DNA from: Penelope pileata | Taxonomy: Eukaryota; Chordata; Aves; Galliformes; Cracidae | Length of the DNA stretch: 64,000 bases | Assembly: GCA_013396635.1 (NCBI GenBank) | Contig: WBMW01005106.1 | Span: 496,001-560,000, forward strand | Reading direction: 5' to 3' | Shown here: positions 37,421-47,300 of the stretch, piece by piece | How positions within the stretch are numbered: position 1 is the stretch's first letter | Layout: every line of letters starts with the position of its first letter | Position numbers and translations under genes: made by a program | Notes under the pieces: model-generated | What the model was told of the DNA's origin: nothing | Seen by the model: the letters and a program-made list of their open reading frames with translations, nothing else | Databases searched by the model: none

Positions 37421-40400
37421 TATTGACATCATTGGAATGGGTCCAGCTCAAAAAATCAGAGGAAGAAAAAAACAATGTAGATGTTAAATTGTCCATAAGT
37501 TTAAGACTTTGAGTCTCATTTAGATAATATTCTAATATTGTACATTAGTTGCATTGTATTATCTGATTAGGAATCCATTGATTCAAATGATAGTCATAGA
37601 CAATAAATGAGATTTCCTTACATAGGAATTAAGGGAACTATGCCAGCTCTCATGACAGTCTACCCCAGACTCACCTGGACCATAAAAGATAGCTTATGTG
37701 CTTCAATAAAATTAAATTCTACCGTAACTTTGAGAAGTTCTTTAGATCTTACACTTGTACTGTATTATTGTTATTCACTTAGATTTACAATTTTCTGATT
37801 ATATTTTTAAGCCTATATAATGAAAACCTGAAAAAATGTTCAGTAAAAGAGCAATTTCTGAAGCCTGCCGTAGATTTGATGAAATATACGATATTCAATC
37901 AATAAATTCAGAATAGAAGTCATATACATTTTTATGTATAAAAAATTCTAATGGGAAGAGTAATGAACAACTAAGGCTCAGCAAACCTGTGGAGCCAGCA
38001 CAGCTGGAGCTCAAATACTATGTTTGGACAATATGTTCGGCTGTTCTCCATCAAACAAGTCCAGAGAATGAGTGTCTTGCTTACACTGTAAATGAATTCA
38101 ATTCTTTTCCTTAAGTAGCTGTATGCCAGGGTTTTTTTATTCATTTATATAGCAAGGAGGCAGTGCAACTTTAGATGAGAAAGAATTAAATTGATGATAA
38201 TAACTGTGGTGAAGTCAGTCTTAGCTGTCTGAAGTGTTTAAGAAATGGCCATGCTTTGAGAGACATGTGGACAGCATAGGTGTCAAATGGGTTTGTGTAG
38301 CTTAGAGGATTTTTTATAACCAGAGATGTCTTAAAAAAAAATCCTTAAACAGTGATCTACAAAAAAAGAACTTTGCTGTGAAGTGAATTTCAAATTCACA
38401 TGGGGAGTTGAGTATGGGTATTGCTCTCTAGAAAGAGAGTGGTTTGCTTGTAATCCAAACCTTGGGGGCAACAGGAAAACAACACTAGTATCTGGGTGCC
38501 TGTCTGTTGTGGCAAGAGTGGGACTCAAACTTCTTGGGATTAGTTACAGAAAGGTGGACATTGCTAACACTCTGTAAGGGTCTAGCACTCTAATTTATCT
38601 GTTGCATTACTAAAATTTTTTCTTGAGAATACATTTCACTGGTTACCAGTTAATTACATCTCATTAATACACTTATGAACTACTACATCCCAATCAGAGT
38701 TCAAGCTGTCTGAATTGATCATTTTTTCGTAAGACACAATAAGACCTAGTCTCAACTTTTGTCATGAACAGCTGGTATCAATAAGCCAAATCCTGGTATT
38801 TTATCACCATCTGCTGGAGACAAAATGTCATTCACTTAAAAATGTGAGTTTAATTTCAGCCTTAAAACTTTTGACTTCATGGACAAAATATTCCATACCT
38901 GTCCATAAACATTCAAAGATCTTAAAGGCAGCACGGGCTAGTGAGACCTCCATGGAACTCACATCCCAAAAAAGTCATGTAAGGAACAGTCAGAAATTAC
39001 AAGCTCTCCTTTATTCTCCTACAATTAATCCATTCTATCATTGCTAAATCTTTCACTGATGCATAGTCAGATGCTGTCAGATATCACTGTCATAACAGAA
39101 GCTTCAAGGTTGTTGACGAGAAATAAAATTCCCAGTGCAGACACTGATTTTCTCTCTACCACTGGAGAAAAACAAACACAAAAAGAAAAGAAAAACAAAA
39201 CAAAAAACTTATCAGGCAAGGCTAGGAAGCCAGCTATCAGACCAGTGATCATTTTTCTCAGATGCTCAGAGGGTCATAAAACTGTTTCTCAAACCTGAAA
39301 AAAATGCACCATCCTTTCTAAGGCATTACTAGGAAGTAAATTATATTCTCCCTCCTTTCTGCCCTTTGTTACAACCTGCTGTCCTTATGGCTCTCCTCCA
39401 GTCTCATCATTACTTCTTTCTCCCTCTTGTACCTCCTCTCACACCTAAACATCAGTAGTGAGAGCTGGAGAAATGCCCGGATCCATCCCACTTCCACCGT
39501 AACTGTGGCTTCTCAATTAGGAAGCTGTACTAACAAGGTATCTTCTGCAGTTACTGGCAACAAAGATGCTCTTCCAGAGCACTATTTCTGTCTTTTAGAT
39601 AAGCCACTAGCTCTAGAAAGAAACTATGTTTGTCATTTGCATACTTTCTTCAGGTTGTTATGTTAGGTGAGAAGGCCTGGTACTTGGTTCAGCACGGATG
39701 GAGACTGTGGTGAACGCAGCCAAGATGCTCTCTAAACTTCTCCTCAGCACATACAAACTGGGATTCTTCAGACATCACACCTAGGTACAGGTGACCTTAT
39801 TTTCACAGCATCATTTCTGACTCCAGGCTATCCGACACCAAACTGCATGTCTCTCTTTTACAACATTTTGGGAATTAGGGAATTACAAAACAGTGCCGCC
39901 AGTTGTACCTCCAACTGTATTCGCTGTCTCTGGATTTTGATTGTATTACACTGTAACGTCAACAGACCACAGCTAATTTCAAGTTGGGCACTTTGGCTCT
40001 CTTTTTCCAGTATCCAGATATATCTGGTCATAGTGAATCTTTAGTTAATGCTGAGTGAAACACACAGTTGGCCACATGCTGTAGGTAGCTGGCCCAGTTT
40101 TACAATGCCTTGGTAGGAGGCATCTGGTCCACCAGATTTTCAGAGCCTGATGCTGATCTCCAAGCTCCTTAGGCAATACAGAGAGGTAAATGATTCTGCT
40201 GGTATTTCCACAACTCTTCAAGGAGGATTTGATGCCCTTCCTTGAGCCAACACACAGAAAACAGTATGTGCAAAGATTAGTCTTACTGTAGTAATACATA
40301 CAGTAGTAATTCCTTTATCTGCCCAGGATTCAGCATGCAGAGGGCACTTCTCAGGTTGAAGGGCCTTATAAAGGAGGGAGGGAACAAATGAAGGATGTAA

Positions 40401-41924
40401 GGCCAGACAGCCAGTCCAGCAGGAGACACAGTTTCCTGGTCTTCCTCAGTTTGAGGTGGTTTGAAGCCATTCCTCCCATTCCCCACAGCACGGCTCTACC
40501 ACAAAGTAGGTCCCTCCTGCAGTAGCTGTGTCCCAGTGTACAAGATGATACCGATGAAGATTTCCTCTAAAAAAACACAGTCTGTAGTTCTTTATCTTTC
40601 TATGATTCTGTAGTTGATGAGCAAGAAAACTACTCTTTACTCAGAAAAATGGTTACTGTTCACAGCTGTTGCTCAATGCCTACACTTCACTGCACCCACG
40701 TTCCAATACCTGTAGATGCTACTGGTCTGTGTGGTCAGGCAGGATCCAAGCATGTGTTCTGACACACCAGGCACCATTGCATGGGTCAATCTGAACCTCT
40801 CTTGCCTGTCATTTCTCTACACCTAACTGTTGCTTATGTTGTGCTGCTATCTGTTAATACAGAATGGAAATAATTCTGCTTGTTGAATTCAGGAAACATG
40901 TTTGTTCCATATGATCTTGTTTTACCTAAACGGCACTAACCCACAGGCTCAAGTTGAAATCAAATTGTTACAAGTATGTTCTAGAGCGATGTCACTGCCA
41001 GGCTGAGAGCAGCTTTCAGCAGGGGCTGCAGCAGTAGCTCAGCTGCTGTCCTTGCACAGAAAGTGCAACAAGCTTTAGGCAAGTGTGGCAAAATTAGGTT
41101 TAAATTTAAAAAAAGAAAAAAAGAAAGAAAACTCCTAACTCAGCAAGAGCACATGACAGCCCTGCTGAGCTCAGTCCTGCAAGATAGAGTTGCCCTGTGC
41201 CTTTTAGACATGGTGTACTCTCAGAGGTCTATAGTCAACTGGCAATGTGAGATGAGCTTTTGCCTAATTAGCAGATTTCTCCTTGGGCCTCAGTGACCGT
41301 ACACCAGAGGTTGGCCACCTTCCACTAATTTGCAACATCTCAAGCTTGAAAACACTTTCTTTCTTTCTTTCCAGTTCAATGTGGCCAGCTGGAAAAGCAC
41401 CTGCCAAGGGGAAGAATTCACTTGCAAATGTTCACATTCAAAATGAGGTCTGGGACTGGGCCAGTTCTGCACTAGTGCCTTAACCCTTCTCACATCTGGG
41501 CTTCCTGATAAACCCAGGAGGTGAATCAGACAGAAATATTTATTCCATTATGTCCATTTAAAAAACAGTCGGCTAGCACTGTGATTTTTAATAGTACTTG
41601 CTTTCATAATTCCCATGCAAAAACACATTGCAAGGCACAGGTTGGTCACTCCATCTGGTAGCAGGCACCAGGGATTTTTATACTTTGCATTTTTTTTATG
41701 TTTTCAATCTTTGGAAAGGTAACACCACCCTTTGCTGACAACTCTACTGCTGCAAAGTAGGCAGCGATGTGTGCAGCACTGGGAGCTTCACAAGGGAGAA
41801 ACCTGGTGGGCTGCGGTGGGATGGCTGAGGGCCAAGCCTAAGAGCAGAATCTGTCCACCAGAGGTGAGCCTGGAAGCACAAAACACTCCAGAATTTCCTT
41901 CAGGGATGTGTATAATCACAGATC
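37421..41924. other. Intergenic DNA without recognised genes
   Basis: No exon was recognised. It contains A-rich low-complexity tracts (39171-39210 and 41108-41130) and no CR1 copy. The first kilobase might include decayed interior of the hAT relic, but I could not read any transposase motif in it. Confidence 0.5.
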
Positions 41925-42359
41925 TGAAGGGTCTGGAGGGCAAGGTGTATGGGGAGCTGCTGAGCTCCCTTGGTCTGTTCAGCCCAGAGCAGAGGTGCTT
42001 AACACTAGATTTAAAAGGCCTGAGGCCAGAGGGGAGGCCTCATGGCGGCCTACAGCTCCTCACAGGGAGCGGAGGGGCAGCGCTGAGCTCTGCTCTCTGG
42101 GGACAGTGACACGGCCCGAGGGAACAACATGGAGCTGTGTCAGGGGAGGGTCAGGTGGGGGCTGGGAAAAGGTTCTGCACCAGCGGGTGGTGGGCATGGA
42201 ACAGGCTGCCCAGGGCAGTGGGCATGGCCCCACGCTGCTGGAGCTCAAGGAGCGTTTGGACACCGTTGTCAGACACAGGGTTTGGATTTTGGGTGGTCCT
42301 GTGTGGAGCCAGGAGACGACTCTCCTCCAACTTGGCACATATTCCATGGTTCTATGATT
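41925..42359 (+). mobile_element. CR1 LINE 3' fragment (plus strand), subfamily shared with 56 kb copy
   Basis: GGCAAGGTGTATGGGGAGCT, then the SLGLFSPEQR coding signature and a GC-rich stretch ending in a typical CR1 tail with TCCATGGTTCTATGATTA. It is 5' truncated and lacks an intact frame. Most of it can be laid by eye against 56160-56570 with only scattered differences, so both belong to one CR1 subfamily and lie in the same orientation on either side of HIKESHI. Confidence 0.9.
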
Positions 42360-44020
42360 AAGATTAAGTTGCAACAGAAAAAATAAAACAGGTATGATTA
42401 AGATTGAAGCATGAATGAAAATATCTGCATATACACCATAAGAAACAGCAGAACAAGATTTAAAATAATGGCTTCTGCACAAAATGCAGAACATTATTCG
42501 CAGTCAAATTGAGGAACAATTTGTTTCCATCTAGCCCAGACAGACTGATCTGATACCCAGGAGAGGGCAAGCAATGAAGATTAAGAGCTTCTCTGGATCA
42601 AAAAGAACATGGTTGCAGCTTAACAATTACTGCACTAATTTGGCAGAGGAATGTCCCATAAACAGAGACTGAAACTCAGCCTCTGTGAGCTGTCTCTTCT
42701 CACCCCTCCAAAGCTTATACTCCATTCATGAAATATTTCATTTTCTGTCAAGAGAAGGCGGGCATCAATCCAGGACTTGAAATGTGTTTTACTTAAACAC
42801 AATTATCATGTTAATCCTAAAGAAAATATGCCTAGTAAAAAATGTCATTGTCAGTCAACAGTGATAAATAGTAATAAGGCACATTACTGATCATATTATT
42901 ACAGTGTTAGAAATTCAAACAAACTAATTCCTTGCAAGGAAAAATAGAAGAGGTGATATGCAAGATCTAGGGGTGTTTGTAGTGTCTCATGATATTCTTC
43001 TCTTTAATCTTGTTCATATGTAAAATGAATATTGCAATAGCTATGCCATTTTGCCATAGTTCTATAGGTGGATGATCTCCAGAGCACTGAGGAATTAAGA
43101 AAGGCGTTAAGCATTAGGTATCGGGAGAAAGGCAGGGAATTACCACACGTTAATTTCAACCCCTACATTTTTGATTCTGCTTTGGATGAAGTTTCAGTGG
43201 CCTCTGTAACATCATGCAGGCTCTTTGTGTCCAAGACAACAGTAATGGGGGAAGGACAGCTTAACTGATTGGAAAGTGCAGAATGCACTAGTCCCTAGAA
43301 CATCTTTGGGAAACAGATCCACAAGAGCTATATTCTCCTATGCCACACATGGGCCTTTTAAATCTAGTGTTAAGCACCTAGCAAGAAGGATAAAAGGCAC
43401 AAAGCTCTGACATTCACTTTTCTTATAGTGCTTTCCTTAAAATCATCTTTTACTATTACATCTCTTAGAATTCTGTGATTCTGTAATCTTTTCTCTTCTT
43501 CTGTGAGGGCTTCACGGATCCCTCGGGGTGGAGGTAGGTGCTGTCTTAAACTGAAGGCAAGAACACCTGAATGCATGAAGGCCTCCACACTTCTTCTGCA
43601 GCTTTCACAAATCCTGTCACAGAGACAAGTCCATTACAAACTTTCAGCATCTGAGTTATATCTGTGAGGACAAATTCAATTTCTTGGTAACGCATTATCA
43701 CATACTCTTACATTGGTGTTCTCTCAGTGTAGAGTGTACTTTAGTACACATCAGCATGTTTAATCCAATTTTTTTTTTGATTAAGCTTTCCTTTTTTGAC
43801 TCTAGTTTTCTAATGCAGACTTTATCTGCTTCTAATTGCCTTGGCCAGTTTTATCTGAATTCAAACACTTTGGATCTCACCAGAGTGAGATCCATTTTAC
43901 ATTCATGGCAACATCAACTTCAATTTCTAGGCACAGAAACAAGACACAAAATTCCCTCTTTGAATTCGTATAGCGTTTTTTGAACATATGTAAAATTCCC
44001 GCATCTGTGGCAGGAAACAT
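42360..44020. other. Intergenic DNA upstream of HIKESHI
   Basis: No exon or repeat family recognised. It contains a perfect 10-bp hairpin at 43871-43894, just before the GC-rich promoter begins. Confidence 0.5.
43871..43894. repeat. Perfect 10-bp hairpin, 4-nt loop
   Basis: TGGATCTCAC, a CAGA loop, then GTGAGATCCA. It lies about 430 bases upstream of the HIKESHI start codon and about 210 bases upstream of the promoter motifs. The arms are exact complements. Confidence 0.75.
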
Positions 44021-44076
44021 CCGCGGCGTGCGAAGAAGTGCGTTATTTTCCTACTCAATAAATTCATGTGCTGCCG

Positions 44077-44084
44077 TGACGTGA
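44077..44084 (+). promoter_or_regulatory. CRE-like site TGACGTGA
   Basis: TGACGTGA differs from the palindromic CREB/ATF site TGACGTCA at one base. It abuts the first ZNF143-like site in the HIKESHI promoter. Confidence 0.45.
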
Positions 44085-44104
44085 ACTACATCTCCCGTCA
44101 GGCC
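44085..44104 (+). promoter_or_regulatory. ZNF143/Staf-like site, forward
   Basis: ACTACATCTCCCGTCAGG closely follows the known vertebrate promoter motif ACTACAATTCCCAGNATGC bound by ZNF143 (Staf), which also overlaps the THAP11/Notch-RBPJ-type sequence. Confidence 0.6.
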
Positions 44105-44146
44105 TCGCGCAGCGCTGTGCGCCGCCTCAGGTAGCATTATGCGCGC

Positions 44147-44168
44147 GGTGCACCTTGGGAGTTGTAGT
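44147..44168 (-). promoter_or_regulatory. ZNF143/Staf-like site, reverse
   Basis: On the minus strand it reads ACTACAACTCCCAAGG followed by TGCACC, a near-consensus ZNF143/Staf site. It faces the forward site across about 42 bases, giving an inverted pair. Confidence 0.7.
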
Positions 44169-44202
44169 CTTCGTGCGTCACCACCTCCTGTATGGCCGCG
44201 CT

Positions 44203-44212
44203 CCGGAAGTGA
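44203..44212 (+). promoter_or_regulatory. ETS-family site CCGGAAGTGA
   Basis: CCGGAAGTGA is the preferred GABPA/ELK-type ETS site. A second, reverse ETS core (ATTTCCGGG) lies at 44245-44253. Both are close to the likely transcription start. Confidence 0.6.
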
Positions 44213-44312
44213 CCGGTGCTCTTCGGGGTGAGTGGGGAGTGTTGATTTCCGGGCGACGCCGCTCATGGAGGCTCGGGAACGGCGAGGCGACTGAGGGGGT
44301 TCGGTGGTGGCC

Positions 44313-44323
44313 GCCGCCATGTT
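44313..44323 (-). promoter_or_regulatory. YY1-like site overlapping start codon
   Basis: GCCGCCATGTT is the reverse complement of AACATGGCGGC, matching the YY1 AAnATGGCGGC motif common just downstream of transcription starts. It also serves as the Kozak context of the HIKESHI ATG (GCCGCC before ATG). Confidence 0.5.
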
Positions 44324-44348
44324 CGGCTGCCTGGTGGCGGGCAGGCTG
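44319..44348 (+). CDS. HIKESHI: HIKESHI exon 1 (coding part)
   Basis: Encodes residues 1-10 (MFGCLVAGRL) and ends in phase 0 at a GTGAGC donor. The ATG sits in a strong GCCGCC context. Confidence 0.96.
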
Positions 44349-47300
44349 GTGAGCGGGGCCCTCAGCCCGCTCAGGGCGGGTGGAGGTGCCGAGGGGGCCT
44401 CGGCCGGCTCGTGCCCCTCATCCCCTCGGGCAGCGCCGTTGTGGAGTCACCGTCCCTTCTCAGGAGCGGGCTCGGGTCCTCAGAGCCAAGCTGGGAGCTT
44501 AACAGAAGCACGTTGAGGCTAGCACGCACCTTGGCTGCAGGGATGTGGCGGCTGGGGCGAAGAGGAGGGTGTCTTTGCTCTGGCGCTCAGCCCCCCCGCA
44601 GCCCGTCTGAAGGTCCATTGTATCTCCCGTGTGCACAGGTGGCCGTGCTGCTGGGGTGGGGCCAGCCAGGTGGCCCTCGGCCACTGCTTGTGGACTTGGC
44701 AGCCTCTCCTGCACCCTATTTCCCTCCTACGCCCATGGGGAGCGAAGGTATTCTGATCCTGTAGTGCTGGGTAGGAGATCCTTCCCGTGGAGGTAGAGCG
44801 GAGCTGTTGTGCCTTTTCGGTGATATCTTTTGCGGTCGTTCTGCTTCGTTTGCCTTCTGTCTGGCTGTTTGCTGCTTAGGTTAGCGTGTTCCTCGCTTTT
44901 TTTTGTTGTGTTCTACCGTAGGTGTATTTCTGTTGAGGGAAATTTGTAGTCAATGGTGAAAAACGCATTAACAAATGTTTTGTTCTCTGCAGGTGCAAGC
45001 AGCTCCCCAGCAAGTGGCCGAAGACAAATTTGTGTTTGATTTACCGGACTATGAAAATATCAATCACGTAGTGGTCTTCATGCTGGGAACTATCCCATTT
45101 CCAGAAGGAATGGGAGGATCTGTCTATTTTTGTTACCCGGACCAGAGTGGGATGGCAGTGTGGCAGCTGCTGGGGTTCGTCACTAATGAGAAGCCAAGCG
45201 CAATCTTCAAAATTTCTGGGTTGAAATCTGGTGAGTACGGAACAACTTAGCAATCAGAGAGATGGATGTGTGAGGGGGTGAGTGTTAGAAGGGGCTTTTT
45301 GTGAAGTTATGTACAGGCAGTGCTGTTTTCAGGTAGTCCCTAGCAGGTGTGTTACTAGCAGCATTCAGCCCGTTCTGTTGAAGTCTGGGTGTATGTTCCT
45401 GGTGAAAATTCTCACTCATTTTATCTTGTATGCAGTGTCAATCTGGAAATTCAGTTGAATGTGCTTGGCACGTGTTCCAGTGCTTCCACAGAATCTGATA
45501 AAGAATGAGTCTGTGTTTTCCTTAGCTTGGTTTTTAGGCATTCAGCTAGACAATATTGCAACACTGTTGGCTCCAGCTGTCTGGCAGCTGTATTCTTTGT
45601 TGCACAGAGGAGGGTTTTGTAATGAGCAGAGTGTGACACAGTGACTTCAGAGAGCTCACTGCCTCAGGTGCTGTGCACTACATAATTATCCAATAAAGGG
45701 TATTGTGCTGGAAATCAGCCTTCCGACTGTTTTAGTGGGTTTGAAGTAGAGCTGAGTCAGAGAAGTCTGACTCATGGGAGTCAGGGAAGGCTGATGCTGC
45801 CTCAGAAGAGAGAAAGTGTATGTGTACATTTTTTTTTTCTTCTTAGCACTTAATTATGTGGATTTCTTTGTTAAGTATGTTGTAAAAATGGTGAACCACT
45901 CATAAAGGCACAGCTTTCTGCCCCTGGAGGAAGGTACATCATTCAGGCAGCTTCAGAGCATTTCAGTGATGGAGTGAAGTGTATCACCTGTTTTTCTGCC
46001 AGCTTTTGCAGTAAGCTCATCAAGCTCAAGAAGTGCTCTTAGTTGTATGCGTTTTCAGAGGGCTTTGTAGGTGAGGGTAATTTTGGGTGCTTTTGCACAA
46101 CAGTAGCTATAACCATAATCTCCAAGAAAGAGCTGCTTGCTTTCATTGGGCTGTAGGTGGGAATTGGAAACATGGCTCCTTGTGACTTTGAATTTTCTCT
46201 GAGCTCCTTTTTGTTTCTATCTCAACATTTCAGCCATATCAGTGTGCAGGGGGCTGTGCTGGAGAACAAACTCAGTGACCCGGGTGAATGTGTTGGCTGT
46301 GTCCAGTGGCAGTGCTGTGCTTGCTCTCATCAGCTGTTCCTGTAGTTGCCTACAGCTTATTTCAGCCTGTAGGAGTCAATGAGATGCTCTCATTGACTGA
46401 TAATTCTGTGATAATGAACAATTATGCAAAGACTGAGACTGGAAAGGGCAAAGCAGAGTGAGTGATTGTAGGGAAAGGAATCAGAGAGGCATTACTGTCT
46501 TCTGAAATCTGTTAGACTGTCTCAGGCTAACTTTTGGAGCCCGCTGTTGGTATGTGTGTATCTGTGAAACGCGTACAGAGGATAATGTGGATGGCACTCC
46601 TTCAGCAGAGGGTGGGGTGCCTGGGTGCCTCCTGGCTCAGCGTACCAGCAGGTAGCAGTGCTGTTCTGCAAAGAGATTGAATGAAGGTGGAGTTTCATCC
46701 TCTGCATAAGAATTGTCAGGGCATTAGGCAGCTTGGCTGTTCAGGCTCCAGTCAGGTAAAATGGCAAATTCAAGCTGTTCCTTGTATGATTGGGATTAGG
46801 AGTAGCAAGAGAGGCTGTACCTACCTGAGGCTTGGGAGAGAGGTGCAGGTTGGGCTCATGTTTCTAACTTGGTAAGCACACCCTGAAACAAGGATGGTGA
46901 GGGCTAATTTGGAGAACAAATAGCAGAATGAAGCTGATGTGGGCTTTGCAATTTCTTATGGAACAAAGAGGCTGCCTAATGCATTGATGATCCAGAACAG
47001 CTGTTGAGTTCTAGAAGCATCCGGAAGATGACAGCTTTTTGTTAGGTTATGTTAGGAATGTGCATTTAAAACTGAGAAAACACTTGTGCAATTTTAGTAA
47101 TATCACTGGAAGTATGTTCTGTGACATCAGCTTGTTGCTGGGCATGTTATACAACTGAATACCTGCTCTGTGGAGTGAAAACACCGGGGAGTGTTGTGTT
47201 GGCTTGAACTTACTCCTTTGTTGGGTGTGGGTGGAACAAATGTTGTGTCCCTAATTGTTTGTCAGCTTCCTGTGAAGCAGTGGTTGTAGCAGAGTTTTTC

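Larger units (their letters stand above)
44035..44318 (+). promoter_or_regulatory. HIKESHI: HIKESHI CpG-rich promoter and 5' UTR
   Basis: The base composition changes abruptly from AT-rich to CpG-rich near 44020, and CpG density stays high to about 44680, in intron 1. There is no clear TATA box. Packed in are a CRE-like site (44077-44084), two oppositely facing ZNF143/Staf-like sites (44085-44104 and 44147-44168), ETS sites (44203-44212 and 44245-44253) and a YY1-like site over the ATG. This is the make-up of a constitutive housekeeping promoter. The transcription start is probably between about 44170 and 44260, which is an inference. I saw no heat-shock-element array of nGAAn repeats. GGTGAGT at 44227 could act as a 5' UTR splice donor. 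Confidence 0.75.

Noticed and set aside
40590..40615. TTTCTATGATTCTGTAG as a CR1 3' end
   Set aside because: The terminal-repeat-like string stands alone; no CR1 body lies upstream on that strand.
41732..42494. Several long + and minus frames of 74-149 codons
   Set aside because: They lie on the GC-rich CR1 fragment, where stop codons are rare; none matches a protein other than the short CR1 signature.
43465..43492. AGAATTCTGTGATTCTGTAA as a CR1 3' end
   Set aside because: Same reason: repeat-like terminus with no CR1 sequence before it.
44411..44764. 117-codon frame downstream of HIKESHI exon 1
   Set aside because: It lies in CpG-rich intron 1 where stops are rare; HIKESHI splicing explains the region.
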